A stretch of DNA of 64,000 nucleotides from Bifidobacterium vansinderenii (GTDB lineage: Bacteria; Actinomycetota; Actinomycetes; Actinomycetales; Bifidobacteriaceae). The notes beneath the pieces were generated by a model. It saw only the letters and a program-made list of their open reading frames with translations. It did not search any database and was not told where the DNA came from. The position numbers were made by a program, and so were the translations under genes. The first letter of the stretch is position 1. Each line of letters begins with the position of its first letter. The stretch is taken from NCBI RefSeq assembly GCF_002234915.1, contig NZ_NEWD01000026.1, forward strand, positions 32,696 through 96,695, written 5' to 3'. Shown piece by piece: positions 35,775 to 43,941 of this stretch.

Positions 35775-36818
35775 ATGTCGCAGTTCGAGATCGTCGTCGG
35801 GCAGATCGTCGGCTTCTTCATCATGATGATGGTGGGCTACGGGTGCGTGCGACTGCGGTTCTACGGCATGAAGACGCTCGACGGCATGTGCATGCTGCTC
35901 ACCCGCGTGCTCATCCCGCTGCTCGTGTTCAGCAACGCGGTGGATGGCACCACGCGCGCCGACCTGGTCGACAACTGGGGCATCATGCTGCTCACCGCGA
36001 CTATGTACGGGCTGCTCATGCTTGTGTTCTTCGTGACAGCGTGGGCGATTCGGCTGCGGGGGAGTCGCAGCCATCTGTTCCAGGCGGGATTCATCTTCGG
36101 CAACGCCGGGTTCATCGGCATTCCGCTCGTGCTCGCGCTGTTCCCCAAGCACGGGGCCATGTTCATCGTGCTCATGTCGATCGTGGATCAGGCGCTGCTG
36201 TGGACGTACGGTGTGTGGCTGTGCGAGCCGGTGCGGGATGAGTCGGAGGTTGGGGCCGGTGATCCCGGTGAGTCCGGTGAATCCGGCGAGTCCGGCGGGA
36301 GCATGCAGGCTTCCCTCTCGCGGAATCTTGGGAAGTCCGCGCTCGCGCTGCTCCGACGCTTCGCCAACCCCGCCATTGTGGGTATCCTCATCGCGCTCGT
36401 GATTATCATTACCGGCTGGCGGGTGCCGACCATGGTCCTCACCCCGCTGCACACCATCGGGCAGATGGCCACGCCGCTGTCGCTGTTCTACCTCGGCGGC
36501 CTGTTCGCGCTCACCAAATGGTGGGGCGTGTTCAAACGCTACGAGCTCTACGTGGGACTCGTGGTCAAGATGCTGGCGTTCCCGGTCGGCTTCTACTTCG
36601 CCATGAGCGCGCTCGCCGCCGTGACGCCGCTGCCGATCACGCATGAGATGATTCAGATGATGTCGCTGATCTCCGGCCTGCCCACTATGACCACCGTGGC
36701 CATGTTCGCCGGACGGTCCAAGAACATGCCTGAATACGCGGTGGGAGTGGTGCTGGTGAGCACGCTGTTTTCGTTGTTCTCGCTCACCGCCATTTCGACG
36801 GTGTTGTTCGCCGGCTAG
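35775..36818 (+). CDS. AEC-family carrier (auxin efflux carrier/malate permease type)
   Basis: This 347-residue protein has two sets of about five membrane spans separated by a cytoplasmic loop, as in the AEC family. GYGCVRLRFYGMKTLDGMCM and the LPTMTTVAMFAGRS segment near residue 298 are family features. Bacterial members move organic acids such as malate. The central loop carries three in-frame copies of GES plus a glycine run, encoded by imperfect 9-bp repeats at about 36267-36300. GGGAAAGG precedes the start. The stop codon abuts a large palindromic element. The substrate is unknown. Confidence 0.85.
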   Translation: MSQFEIVVGQIVGFFIMMMVGYGCVRLRFYGMKTLDGMCMLLTRVLIPLLVFSNAVDGTTRADLVDNWGIMLLTATMYGLLMLVFFVTAWAIRLRGSRSHLFQAGFIFGNAGFIGIPLVLALFPKHGAMFIVLMSIVDQALLWTYGVWLCEPVRDESEVGAGDPGESGESGESGGSMQASLSRNLGKSALALLRRFANPAIVGILIALVIIITGWRVPTMVLTPLHTIGQMATPLSLFYLGGLFALTKWWGVFKRYELYVGLVVKMLAFPVGFYFAMSALAAVTPLPITHEMIQMMSLISGLPTMTTVAMFAGRSKNMPEYAVGVVLVSTLFSLFSLTAISTVLFAG

Positions 36819-36993
36819 CGGTTCACAAATCGACGATAGGGTGTTGGGGGCGTTGAAATCTCGTCGGATTTTCTGGGTATCTTCGTTTTATGAACCGGTT
36901 CAACCGGATACACGGTTCACAAATCAAAGATACCCAAAATTGAGGGGCGGAATTTCAACACTTCGTAACGGGTATCGTCGATTTGTGAACCGC
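36818..36993. repeat. Nested palindrome built from four copies of a 24-bp unit
   Basis: The element fills the gap between two convergent genes, stop codon to stop codon. Its outer arms (36818-36838 and 36973-36993) are perfect 21-bp complements containing GGTTCACAAATCGACGATA. Inside lie a GTTGAAAT/ATTTCAAC pair, a TGGGTATCTT/AAGATACCCA pair, and a central perfect palindrome TGAACCGGTTCA (36891-36902). Read as units, four copies of GGTTCACAAATC followed by a GATACCC-like end occur in alternating orientation. A related pair lies at 53497-53572. Confidence 0.85.
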
Positions 36994-36994
36994 T

Positions 36995-38305
36995 CTACCC
37001 TCTAAGCACGGCCGCGCCGGTAAACGCGCCCGCCTTGAGATCCTGAAGCGCCTTCTGAGCCTGATCCAACGGATACGGATGCGCGTCGATCTTGATCGGA
37101 TGCGTGGCCGCGAACGCGAGGAACTCACGCCCGTCGCGCCGCGTGTTCGACTCCACCGAGCGGATCTCCTTCTCGTGGAACAGATGCTGCTCGTAGTTGA
37201 GCGACGGTATGTCGCTCATATGGATGCCCGCCAGGCTCAGCACGCCGCCCGAACGCAGCGCCTCCAACGCCGGTGGCACGATCGCCCCGACCGGGGCGAA
37301 GATGATCGCCGCATCCAACGGCTCATCCGGCTGATCGTACGCATCGTTCGCCGACGCACATCCCAGGTTCAATGCCAGTCGCTGCGCGTCACGACCGCGC
37401 GTCAGCACATGCACGCGCATGCCCAACGCCAGCGCCACCTGCGCGGTGATATGCGCCGAGCCGCCGAACCCATACAATCCCAGAGCCGGACGATGACCCA
37501 CGATCTCGGCGATGCGCTCACGGGCGCGACCCGCCTCGATGTCGGCGAACGTGACACCGTCAAGCAGACCAGTGCGCTTCAGCGCGCGATAGCCGATGAT
37601 GCCCGCGCACATGAGCGGGGCCGCGGTCTCCAGCGAATACCCGCTGTTAAGCAGACCGTCGAGCGGGTAGATGTAGTCGTCGGGCGCCACCATGTACTCC
37701 GCATAGCCGCCGTTCGCATCCCAGCCGTTGTACAGCGAATGCCGGCACAGATTCTCCTTGCCGGACACGCAGTAGTCGCATTCGCCGCACGTGTGCCGCA
37801 GCCAGGCCACGCCCACGCGCTCGCCGACGCGCAGTTCCACGCGCTGACCGTGGATGTCAACGCCCTGGTCGGCGCCGAGTGCCACGATCTCGCCCACCAC
37901 TTCGTGACCGGGGGTCACATGCGGCAGATGCACGGGCAGGTCGCCTTCGGACACGTGCAGATCGGTGCGGCACACACCGCAGGCGAGTATGCGGATCAGC
38001 GCCTGGCCGGGGCCGGGCTGGGGGATCGGCTTCTCGATCCATTCGAGCGGTTCGTTTTCGATCGGGCCGGGGTTCTCGCGCACCTGCCATGCGTGCATGG
38101 TGGTCACGCCGGGCGTGATCGTCGGGGCTGATGCCTGTGCCGGTGTTGTTGCTGATGCGGACGCGTTGGCGGTCGCTGCTTCGGTGGTCTCCGGAGTCGG
38201 CGCCGTGTTCGTGGCGCCCGTGTTTTCGGTGTTCTCGGTTGTGGTGTTCGGGGTGCCGTTGGCGTTGTCGCCCGTCGTCGGGTTCGCTGTCTCGTCGCTT
38301 GTCAT
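36995..38305 (-). CDS. Zinc-dependent alcohol dehydrogenase with a threonine-rich N-terminal extension
   Basis: Residues from about 70 onward form a complete medium-chain, zinc-type alcohol dehydrogenase (AdhA/YogA-like): [15 protein letters not shown] and PGHEVVGEI for the catalytic zinc, [16 protein letters not shown] for the structural zinc, and LYGFGGSAH for the NAD(P) fold. It should interconvert primary alcohols and aldehydes. The oddity is an extra segment of about 69 residues made almost wholly of Thr, Ala, Asn and Glu before the usual start (MHAWQV at 38098). I kept the ATG at 38305 because a purine-rich stretch lies upstream and none precedes 38098, but translation from 38098 cannot be excluded. 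Confidence 0.85.
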   Translation of the reverse strand: MTSDETANPTTGDNANGTPNTTTENTENTGATNTAPTPETTEAATANASASATTPAQASAPTITPGVTTMHAWQVRENPGPIENEPLEWIEKPIPQPGPGQALIRILACGVCRTDLHVSEGDLPVHLPHVTPGHEVVGEIVALGADQGVDIHGQRVELRVGERVGVAWLRHTCGECDYCVSGKENLCRHSLYNGWDANGGYAEYMVAPDDYIYPLDGLLNSGYSLETAAPLMCAGIIGYRALKRTGLLDGVTFADIEAGRARERIAEIVGHRPALGLYGFGGSAHITAQVALALGMRVHVLTRGRDAQRLALNLGCASANDAYDQPDEPLDAAIIFAPVGAIVPPALEALRSGGVLSLAGIHMSDIPSLNYEQHLFHEKEIRSVESNTRRDGREFLAFAATHPIKIDAHPYPLDQAQKALQDLKAGAFTGAAVLRG

Positions 38306-38552
38306 GCCTGTTGTCTCGCCTTTCCCCAACTGCTTGGTGATTACCTCTTCGTCTGTTCTTCCGCCCCTGATGCGCCGGCATGTCAGACCTCGACATGCAG
38401 CAACGCACTATCCTCTCTAGGTCTAGCACAATTCGATGTCCCACACGGGAGGCCCGCGACATTACATATCCGCGGCTCCCCTCCCCGAAAACCTCGAAAA
38501 CCGCGCCAAACCTCATATACTGCTTGATGATCGAACGAGCACAGGAGACAGT

Positions 38553-39245
38553 ATGATCGACCCGAAGACACGCGGCAGTGGCGCCGCCGGACATGGCGAT
38601 ATCCGCGTGGCGATCGTCGATAACGATTCGATCACGCTGAACGCGCTCGCCGGACTGCTGGCGCAACGATTCCGCGCCGTGACCGTCATCTGGACAACTA
38701 TGGACGGCCACGAGGCGATTGCCAAAACGTTGGATCCCAACACTGCCCCCGATATATTGCTTGTGGACATGTCGTTGTCAGATATGTCGGGAATCCGCGT
38801 ATGCCGGGAGATTCGGCGTCGCGACAGGCGGGTCCGTCTGCTGGGAATCACGTCGTTCCCTCTGGAGCTCTACGCGCGCAAGGCGAACGAGGCCGGAGCG
38901 CAAGGACTGGTCGGCAAGGAGTCGATGAACGCGGTGTTCGATGCATTCGGCCGCGTGCTCGCTACCGGTGTGGATCTTCCGAAATGCGGAACGAAATTCG
39001 AGACGGCCGAAACAGCGTACCGTCGGTTGCGCGAGACTCCGCCGCAGGGCGTGGACGCGCTGTCGCCCACGGAACTGCACGTACTGCAGGCATGCACTGA
39101 GGGAAAGACTCAGGAGCGGATCGCCGCAGAGCTCGGCATCGCGTCCGGCACCGTGCGCACGCACGTAAAGCGCATCAAAGCGAAACTGCACGCCGCCACA
39201 CTGAGTCAGGCGGTCATGCTGTGGGTCACGATGCGGGACGAATAG
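38553..39245 (+). CDS. NarL/LuxR-family response regulator
   Basis: A 230-residue two-domain regulator. The receiver domain (about 12-135) has the phospho-acceptor Asp72 in DILLVDMSLSD and the K of GLVGKESMN near 125. The C-terminal LuxR helix-turn-helix (about 167-225) includes LSPTELHVLQACTEGKTQER and IASGTVRTHVKRIKAKLHA. CAGGAGA precedes ATG 38553. It is followed 9 bp later by a histidine kinase, so they form a two-component pair. The target genes are unknown; the secreted protein pair just downstream is a possible target. Confidence 0.9.
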   Translation: MIDPKTRGSGAAGHGDIRVAIVDNDSITLNALAGLLAQRFRAVTVIWTTMDGHEAIAKTLDPNTAPDILLVDMSLSDMSGIRVCREIRRRDRRVRLLGITSFPLELYARKANEAGAQGLVGKESMNAVFDAFGRVLATGVDLPKCGTKFETAETAYRRLRETPPQGVDALSPTELHVLQACTEGKTQERIAAELGIASGTVRTHVKRIKAKLHAATLSQAVMLWVTMRDE

Positions 39246-39254
39246 AGGACGGTC

Positions 39255-40739
39255 ATGATGGGCAGGAGCGCCTCGGATATGAGCGAGACCATAGTGAGCG
39301 AAGCGGCGGGCAATGATCGGCCCAGTGTGAATACGGTGGTAAAACCCATCGTCGATTTTATCCGGACCCATCGTTTGAGGATTGCTGCACTTGCGCTCGC
39401 CATCGTGTTCTCCCTGTTGGATTGGTATCCGCTGTGGACTGCCGGAGACGGCATGCCAAGGCCCGAGATCTTGGCGATGACGGCGTTGATCATGTCTCTG
39501 CTGATTGCCATGGCCGATCTCCGTTGGGGTGCCATGCTGGCCGCACTCGCGATGATGGTGTCCGTTCCTATGGGCGGGGTGCTGGGGACATCGTGGGCGG
39601 ACTGGGCCCAGTATGCGCTGATCGGCTTGCTGGCGTTCGAGGTCAACACTGTTTCGGCCGTGGCATTGGGAATGATTTCCATTGCGTCGGCCATGGGATT
39701 CGTGAGCCTGCATACGTGGATGCTGACCATGCCATTGGCGGGCTGGGTGGGTGATGCCATGATGACCGCCACCCCTTTATTTATTGGTTTAACTTTCCGT
39801 TGGCGCGCCGACGCGCAGGAGTCGGAGACCCGGCTGCGACTACGGGAGCGAGAGCTGGCGCAACTGCAGCGAGACCTGCAATTGGTGCATGTGCTTCATG
39901 ACACGGTCGCCGGGCGGCTGGCATTCGTCTCCGCGCTCAGCGAGCAGCGTGCGAATTCAGAAGTGAGTGTTGATGCGCAGAATGTTGGCATGCAGTCGTG
40001 GAAGTTGGTCAATGAGGAGACGGCCGATGCGCTCCACAGTGTCTGGCAGGCCGTGCGAGTGCTGTCCGCCGAGTCGTCACGGTCGTCCGGGGAAGGAACT
40101 GCTGCGGTGGGGGTCGATGCCGTTGATGATGGGGTAGACGTCCGCGTGAATGACCATGTGAATGTCCGCGCAGACGGGCAGATCGGTGCTGTGCCCGATG
40201 GCGTGGTTCGTCGGATGGTCCGGGTCTCCGAGGACTGGTGTCACCGACTTGACCTGTTGAATCTGCGCGGTACGATACGGATCTCCGGGAGTGCCATGGG
40301 ATGTGATGAGGAAGTCGGCGAGTTGACCGAGCAACTTCTCGGCGAACTGTTCGTCAATATTCTCAAATACGCCAAACGTTCGGAATATGGTAAATGCTTG
40401 AACAAACGATTATGTGACGATTATCTGATCGCGATTATCTGCTCCGATGGCGGCATCCGCATTACGCAGACCAACGCCATCGCCTCGGATGATGATCGGT
40501 CGCGTCGTGAGGGCGATAGCAACAGCAGTGCCGCACGCAATGACGACGTTGCTCGCAATGACGATGGTGGTGTCGACGTTGCCGGACTTGGTAACGCCGA
40601 CACCGGCGCACAGGCCGGGCTACCTTACTATCGGCGGAAACTGCAGGGCGTCGGCGGCTCCCTGTCGTATGCCGCCATCGACGACAGCTGGATGCTGCAA
40701 GCCACCATCCCCACTCGCTCCACCGTCGTCCACATTTGA
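39255..40739 (+). CDS. Membrane sensor histidine kinase (HisKA_3-like)
   Basis: This 494-residue protein has five or six N-terminal membrane spans (about 40-185), a coiled segment, and a dimerisation helix with the likely phospho-acceptor His215 in LHDTVAGRLAFVSALSE. A divergent ATPase region contains ELFVNILKYAKRS near residue 370. Two acidic low-complexity insertions (about 275-305 and 415-450) make it longer than usual, and glycine-rich ATP-lid motifs are hard to see, so activity should be confirmed. It starts 9 bp after the response regulator, which it probably phosphorylates in response to a membrane or cell-envelope signal. Confidence 0.8.
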   Translation: MMGRSASDMSETIVSEAAGNDRPSVNTVVKPIVDFIRTHRLRIAALALAIVFSLLDWYPLWTAGDGMPRPEILAMTALIMSLLIAMADLRWGAMLAALAMMVSVPMGGVLGTSWADWAQYALIGLLAFEVNTVSAVALGMISIASAMGFVSLHTWMLTMPLAGWVGDAMMTATPLFIGLTFRWRADAQESETRLRLRERELAQLQRDLQLVHVLHDTVAGRLAFVSALSEQRANSEVSVDAQNVGMQSWKLVNEETADALHSVWQAVRVLSAESSRSSGEGTAAVGVDAVDDGVDVRVNDHVNVRADGQIGAVPDGVVRRMVRVSEDWCHRLDLLNLRGTIRISGSAMGCDEEVGELTEQLLGELFVNILKYAKRSEYGKCLNKRLCDDYLIAIICSDGGIRITQTNAIASDDDRSRREGDSNSSAARNDDVARNDDGGVDVAGLGNADTGAQAGLPYYRRKLQGVGGSLSYAAIDDSWMLQATIPTRSTVVHI

Positions 40740-40830
40740 GGACACCCGCATTGCCGTCCGCTTTCGAATTTCAATATCTTAAGAGCGCTCCACAGTGTTG
40801 TAAAAAGATGAAGAAAGAAGGTATTCGCAA

Positions 40831-41202
40831 ATGCGGATGTCGCTCTTTAATAAGAGATACAGCCTGAAAGCTCGCATTGCCGCTGCCGCCGCGATGCTGT
40901 TTGCCTTAGGATCATTCGGAGTCGCTCAAACTGCGCAAGCGGATTCGATGCAGCCTCTCCGATTTTGCACGTATCACACGTATACAGTTATGAGCCGCAA
41001 TATTGATTGCGATGGTGGTATTCGTCACTGGGTGACTATCAGCTATGGGTGGACAAAGAAAAGTTTTCATGGGGGCACAGTAAAACCGTTCCAAAATATT
41101 GGATATGGTAAGGGCGTCAGTAAGGTTGTTTTATCGTCTGCTGATACGAGCCGAATTAAGGCATCTTGGACTCAGGTATTGAATAAGTCGGAGAATTCTT
41201 GA
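40831..41202 (+). CDS. Small secreted protein of unknown function
   Basis: A 123-residue protein with a classic signal peptide (RIAAAAAMLFALGSFGVA, cleavage after TAQA at residue 37), leaving a mature chain of about 86 residues. That chain has two cysteines (46 and 60), suggesting one disulfide, and is rich in aromatic residues, glycine and lysine (HWVTISYGWTKKSFHGG). The DNA is clearly less GC-rich than its neighbours, suggesting transfer. AGAAGG precedes the start. Its stop overlaps the start of a lipoprotein gene. The pattern recalls secreted bacteriocin-like peptides with a linked membrane protein, but no known family is recognised. Confidence 0.7.
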   Translation: MRMSLFNKRYSLKARIAAAAAMLFALGSFGVAQTAQADSMQPLRFCTYHTYTVMSRNIDCDGGIRHWVTISYGWTKKSFHGGTVKPFQNIGYGKGVSKVVLSSADTSRIKASWTQVLNKSENS

Positions 41203-41837
41203 TGTCTGAGTCGTATCGTGTGCGCATCCTCGCCTCAATCGTGCTCCTGCTCTGCGCCGCGCTGGCCGGGTGCGGGAGCGCACCGACGAGGGGCGTATCG
41301 TCGCGGGGGAGCGAGGCATTCACGCGGGATACGGTTCGGCTGGCGTCGTCGCAGATGCGGGAGCTGAAGCAGATTCAGGAGCGCACGCATTCCGCCATGA
41401 TCGCCGACATCATGAAGGACGGGGTCATCACGGCGCAGGAAATGAACGATCTGCAGCGTCAGCAGATGGACTGCTACGCTGCGGAAGGCTACGACATCCT
41501 GTACGACGATGATCTGACGGCAACCGTGATCCCGCGTGATGCGAACGGCGGAGGCGAGACCGAGGCGGTGGCTCGCAAGTGTGACACCGATCAGGGATTC
41601 GCCGACGTATACAACGTCTATTTCGAGGCGCTGCGGAACCCGGACGCGCGTGACATGGCGAAGGCGACGATCCAGTGTCTGATCGACAACGGTCTGGTCG
41701 ACAAGACGTATTCGAAAGCCGATTACGAACGGGATTCCGAGAATCGGACCGGTCCGTATACACCCGACCCTGAGACCGGTGGCGTGAACGATCAGGTCTA
41801 CACCTGTGGTCGGGATCCACTCGGCAACTTGCAGTAG
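41202..41837 (+). CDS. Lipoprotein coupled to the small secreted protein
   Basis: This 211-residue protein has a lipoprotein signal ending CAALAGCGS (lipidated Cys24). The mature part is acidic and mostly helical, with four later cysteines and a segment ADIMKDGVITAQEMNDLQRQ near residues 67-86 that resembles an EF-hand-like helix-loop-helix. The function is unknown. Its ATG overlaps the TGA of the preceding gene (TGATG at 41200-41204), so translation is coupled and the two products probably act together at the cell surface. Confidence 0.75.
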   Translation: MSESYRVRILASIVLLLCAALAGCGSAPTRGVSSRGSEAFTRDTVRLASSQMRELKQIQERTHSAMIADIMKDGVITAQEMNDLQRQQMDCYAAEGYDILYDDDLTATVIPRDANGGGETEAVARKCDTDQGFADVYNVYFEALRNPDARDMAKATIQCLIDNGLVDKTYSKADYERDSENRTGPYTPDPETGGVNDQVYTCGRDPLGNLQ

Positions 41838-41850
41838 GCCTCATGCCTTG

Positions 41851-42049
41851 GCTCCCCTCAGTCGCCAAAGGCAACTGAGGGGAGCGTGCGATAAATGTCT
41901 GGCCGGTGCCTGAGAGTCCTCCCTCTGTCGTGCCTTCGTCACGACATCTCCCTCCTCGGGAGGGAGAACTCCGGTATTTGGCCCACAACCGTTTGTTCTC
42001 CCTCCAAGGGAGGGAGATGTCACGGCGCATGCCGTGACAGAGGGAGGGA
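41851..42049. repeat. Palindromic intergenic repeats (GCTCCCCTCAGT and CTCCCTC types)
   Basis: The 321-bp gap 41838-42158 starts with hairpin GCTCCCCTCAGT (41851-41862)/ACTGAGGGGAGC (41874-41885), which may terminate the lipoprotein transcript. Then comes an element of about 133 bp (about 41917-42049) bounded by TCCCTCTGTC and its complement. It contains inner hairpins (GTCGTG/CACGAC, GTCACGGC/GCCGTGAC) and CTCCCTCC/GGAGGGAG palindromes. The architecture parallels the CACCTCAT elements although the sequence differs. Confidence 0.75.
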
Positions 42050-42133
42050 TTCGAGCGCTGAGCTTGATGCTTCTCTCAGAGAAAGGACCAGAACTATCGG
42101 GGTTGGGCTGTCGCCGAATGTGATACACCATAA

Positions 42134-42145
42134 GGTGACATCACC
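42134..42145. promoter_or_regulatory. Palindrome just upstream of the hydrolase ribosome-binding site
   Basis: GGTGACATCACC is a perfect 5-bp inverted repeat with a 2-bp spacer, 14 bp before the hydrolase ATG. It could be an operator or simply an mRNA hairpin near the start. Confidence 0.35.
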
Positions 42146-42158
42146 AAGGAGGTGCGTC

Positions 42159-43061
42159 ATGAACGATAAGCTCAGATTTCCGCGGGTGCCGCAGTTCGGG
42201 CCGTTCGATACGCCGGAGTTCATGCGCACGTTCGGCATCGACTGCTCGGTGGGGCGCCTCACGGCCATGGCGTCGCGCAATCTCGACACCGCCAGGCGCG
42301 TGGCCGTGTTCATTCCGGGATTCACCGGGTCCAAAGAGGACTTCATCCCGTTCTTTCCGTATCTGTGGCGCGAACTGCGCTCGACCGGTCATGACGATTT
42401 CGCCATCGTCGCGTATTCGCAGCGCGGTCAAGCAGACTCTGCGGCACCGAACGATAGAAATGCCTACGAACTTGACGATTTCGTGGCCGATGGCTGCGAG
42501 GTGCTGGAACGGCTGGGTGCCGCCGATCGTCCGATCGACTTGGTCGGCCATAGTTTCGGGGGAGTGGTTGCGCGGCGCGTGGCGCTGCGTCGGCCGGAGC
42601 TGCTTCGCTCGCTGACGGTGTTCGATTCCGGCGCGGTGCCTGTGAAACTGTCTCCGGTGATCAAGGCGGGTCCGGCGATCATCCGTCTGCTCGGTCCGAT
42701 GGTCATGTATTGGGCGTATCGGCCGAAGCTGCGCGACGAGCCGCAGGCCGATCGTCTGGCCGAGCTGTTTCGTCAGTGCATGCATGCGTCGTCGAAGTAT
42801 CATCTGGCATCGGTCGCCGATTTTATGACGAAGTTCAGCGATGTGACTGACGAACTCAAAATGTTTCACGTGAAACATGGCGTGCCGATCAATATCATGT
42901 ATGGCAAGAATGACGACGTCTGGCCGAACGATGTCTACGACGATGAGGCCGCCGCGCTTGGCATTGCGCCGGTCGCGTTCGATAACGCCGGTCATCTCGC
43001 CCAGGACGATCAGCCCAAACCCTTCGCCAAGTCGCTGGTGCAATTCTGGGACCGGTGCTGA
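42159..43061 (+). CDS. Alpha/beta hydrolase
   Basis: This 300-residue protein has the alpha/beta hydrolase fold: FIPGFTGSKEDFIPF (oxyanion strand) near 50, nucleophile motif IDLVGHSFGGVVARR near 130, an acid in YGKNDDVWPND near 250 and a catalytic histidine in FDNAGHLAQDD near 275. The substrate is not evident; lipases, esterases and haloperoxidase-like enzymes share this pattern. AAGGAGGTG precedes ATG 42159. The gene carries a perfect parS sequence in its coding region, read as the peptide MFHVKH. A broken piece of a second copy lies at about 43610-43690. Confidence 0.85.
   Translation: MNDKLRFPRVPQFGPFDTPEFMRTFGIDCSVGRLTAMASRNLDTARRVAVFIPGFTGSKEDFIPFFPYLWRELRSTGHDDFAIVAYSQRGQADSAAPNDRNAYELDDFVADGCEVLERLGAADRPIDLVGHSFGGVVARRVALRRPELLRSLTVFDSGAVPVKLSPVIKAGPAIIRLLGPMVMYWAYRPKLRDEPQADRLAELFRQCMHASSKYHLASVADFMTKFSDVTDELKMFHVKHGVPINIMYGKNDDVWPNDVYDDEAAALGIAPVAFDNAGHLAQDDQPKPFAKSLVQFWDRC
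42862..42877. other. parS: parS centromere site (perfect consensus)
   Basis: TGTTTCACGTGAAACA matches the bacterial ParB binding consensus at all 16 positions and is palindromic. It lies inside the alpha/beta hydrolase gene. Degenerate relatives at 45531-45546 (14 of 16) and 46991-47006 (13 of 16) make a cluster. ParB nucleates on such sites, which usually lie close to the replication origin. Confidence 0.9.
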
Positions 43062-43114
43062 TTGGGGCCGCTGCCGATCGTCGTTGAATCCGCTATCTGA
43101 GCAATCGGTAACCT

Positions 43115-43453
43115 TTACTGTTTTGTTCGTGAAATATACCGGAGTACGAGTTGCGCGAGAATTGCGCAGCTGGCGATAATCCAGCCGATTGAAAAGTTGA
43201 ATGCCGTATGTGTGAACAGCGCCGTAATCCATATGATCGTCAGCGCGATATCCGCTCTGCGCACCGCCGTATGCTGTTGATCCCGGAAATTCTCCCGGAG
43301 AAGTCCGAACAGCAGCAGTGCGGCTCCGGCGATCAGGCAGCCTATGGCCAAATGCAAATATGCCGAGGAGCGCTGATCCTTCAACGCTATTCCGCATATG
43401 ATGACTGCGAAACCAGCCATCTTAGCTATGGAAGATAGTTTGGAACGTTGCAC
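43115..43453 (-). CDS. Small membrane protein of unknown function
   Basis: This 112-residue protein has four hydrophobic segments (MAGFAVIICGIAL, LAIGCLIAGAALLLFGLL, ADIALTIIWITALF, WIIASCAILAQLVL) and a basic end, ISRTKQ. The start appears to be GTG with GGAAG close upstream; an ATG 33 bp in lacks a ribosome-binding site. It is convergent with the hydrolase gene. No family is recognised. Confidence 0.55.
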   Translation of the reverse strand: MQRSKLSSIAKMAGFAVIICGIALKDQRSSAYLHLAIGCLIAGAALLLFGLLRENFRDQQHTAVRRADIALTIIWITALFTHTAFNFSIGWIIASCAILAQLVLRYISRTKQ

Positions 43454-43609
43454 AAGTCTTCCTTATCTCTGTGATGCGGGAGAGAAGCCGAAGCATCCCT
43501 CCCACATCACGAATGGCATTCACTGGGACGTTACCCAAGTAATGTACCCGCCGGTCTCGGTATTGGGCATTATGAAAAATAGCCTTACAACGGGTGTGAT
43601 GGGAAAAGC

Positions 43610-43690
43610 TTTGTCTACGTTTGTGGACAGCAGTGACGACGTCTGGTCGAATGGTGTCTATAACGACGAGGCCACCGCGCATCTCCTCGC
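43610..43690 (+). pseudogene. Decayed fragment of a second alpha/beta hydrolase copy
   Basis: The stretch encoding SDDVWSNGVYNDEATAH closely matches KNDDVWPNDVYDDEAAA near the C terminus of the intact hydrolase (DNA 42909-42957), both in protein and in DNA (GACGACGTCTGG and GACGAGGCC are shared). Upstream and downstream sequence does not match the rest of the gene, so this is a remnant. It sits in the 488-bp gap 43454-43941, which otherwise holds hairpins but no convincing gene. Confidence 0.65.
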
Positions 43691-43782
43691 AATTCACAGC
43701 GCCAAACATCCGTCCGGCCCCGTCGCAAACTTCCGTTTGGCGCTGTGAATCGCGTAGGACGGCGATATCCCGGCGGATATGG

Positions 43783-43818
43783 CAGTGCCCGGGCCATTGG
43801 GGAACGGTCCGGGCACTG
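43783..43818. terminator. Hairpin downstream of the hydrolase remnant
   Basis: CAGTGCCCGG (43783-43792) pairs perfectly with CCGGGCACTG (43809-43818) around a 16-base loop, followed by TTGGGTT. It may terminate transcripts crossing the gap. Confidence 0.55.
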
Positions 43819-43849
43819 TTGGGTTGATTATGGTGGTTGCGGGGGAGCC

Positions 43850-43898
43850 CTCCCTCAGTCCGCCTAACGGGCGGACAGCTCCCTCCCCAGGAGGGAGC
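43850..43898. repeat. Half element of the CTCCCTC intergenic repeat
   Basis: The sequence holds CCCTCCCTCAGTCCGCC, a GTCCGCC/GGCGGAC hairpin and the GCTCCCTCC/GGAGGGAGC palindrome, matching one side of the element at about 41917-42049. The other half is absent. Confidence 0.6.
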
Positions 43899-43941
43899 AC
43901 AATCGGGTGTGGGCAGGTCGCGCGCCTCATGTCTCCCGGTT

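Noticed and set aside
40831..41202. Lactococcin 972-family bacteriocin
   Set aside because: Size and signal peptide fit, but the characteristic family motifs are not visible; left as an unknown secreted protein.
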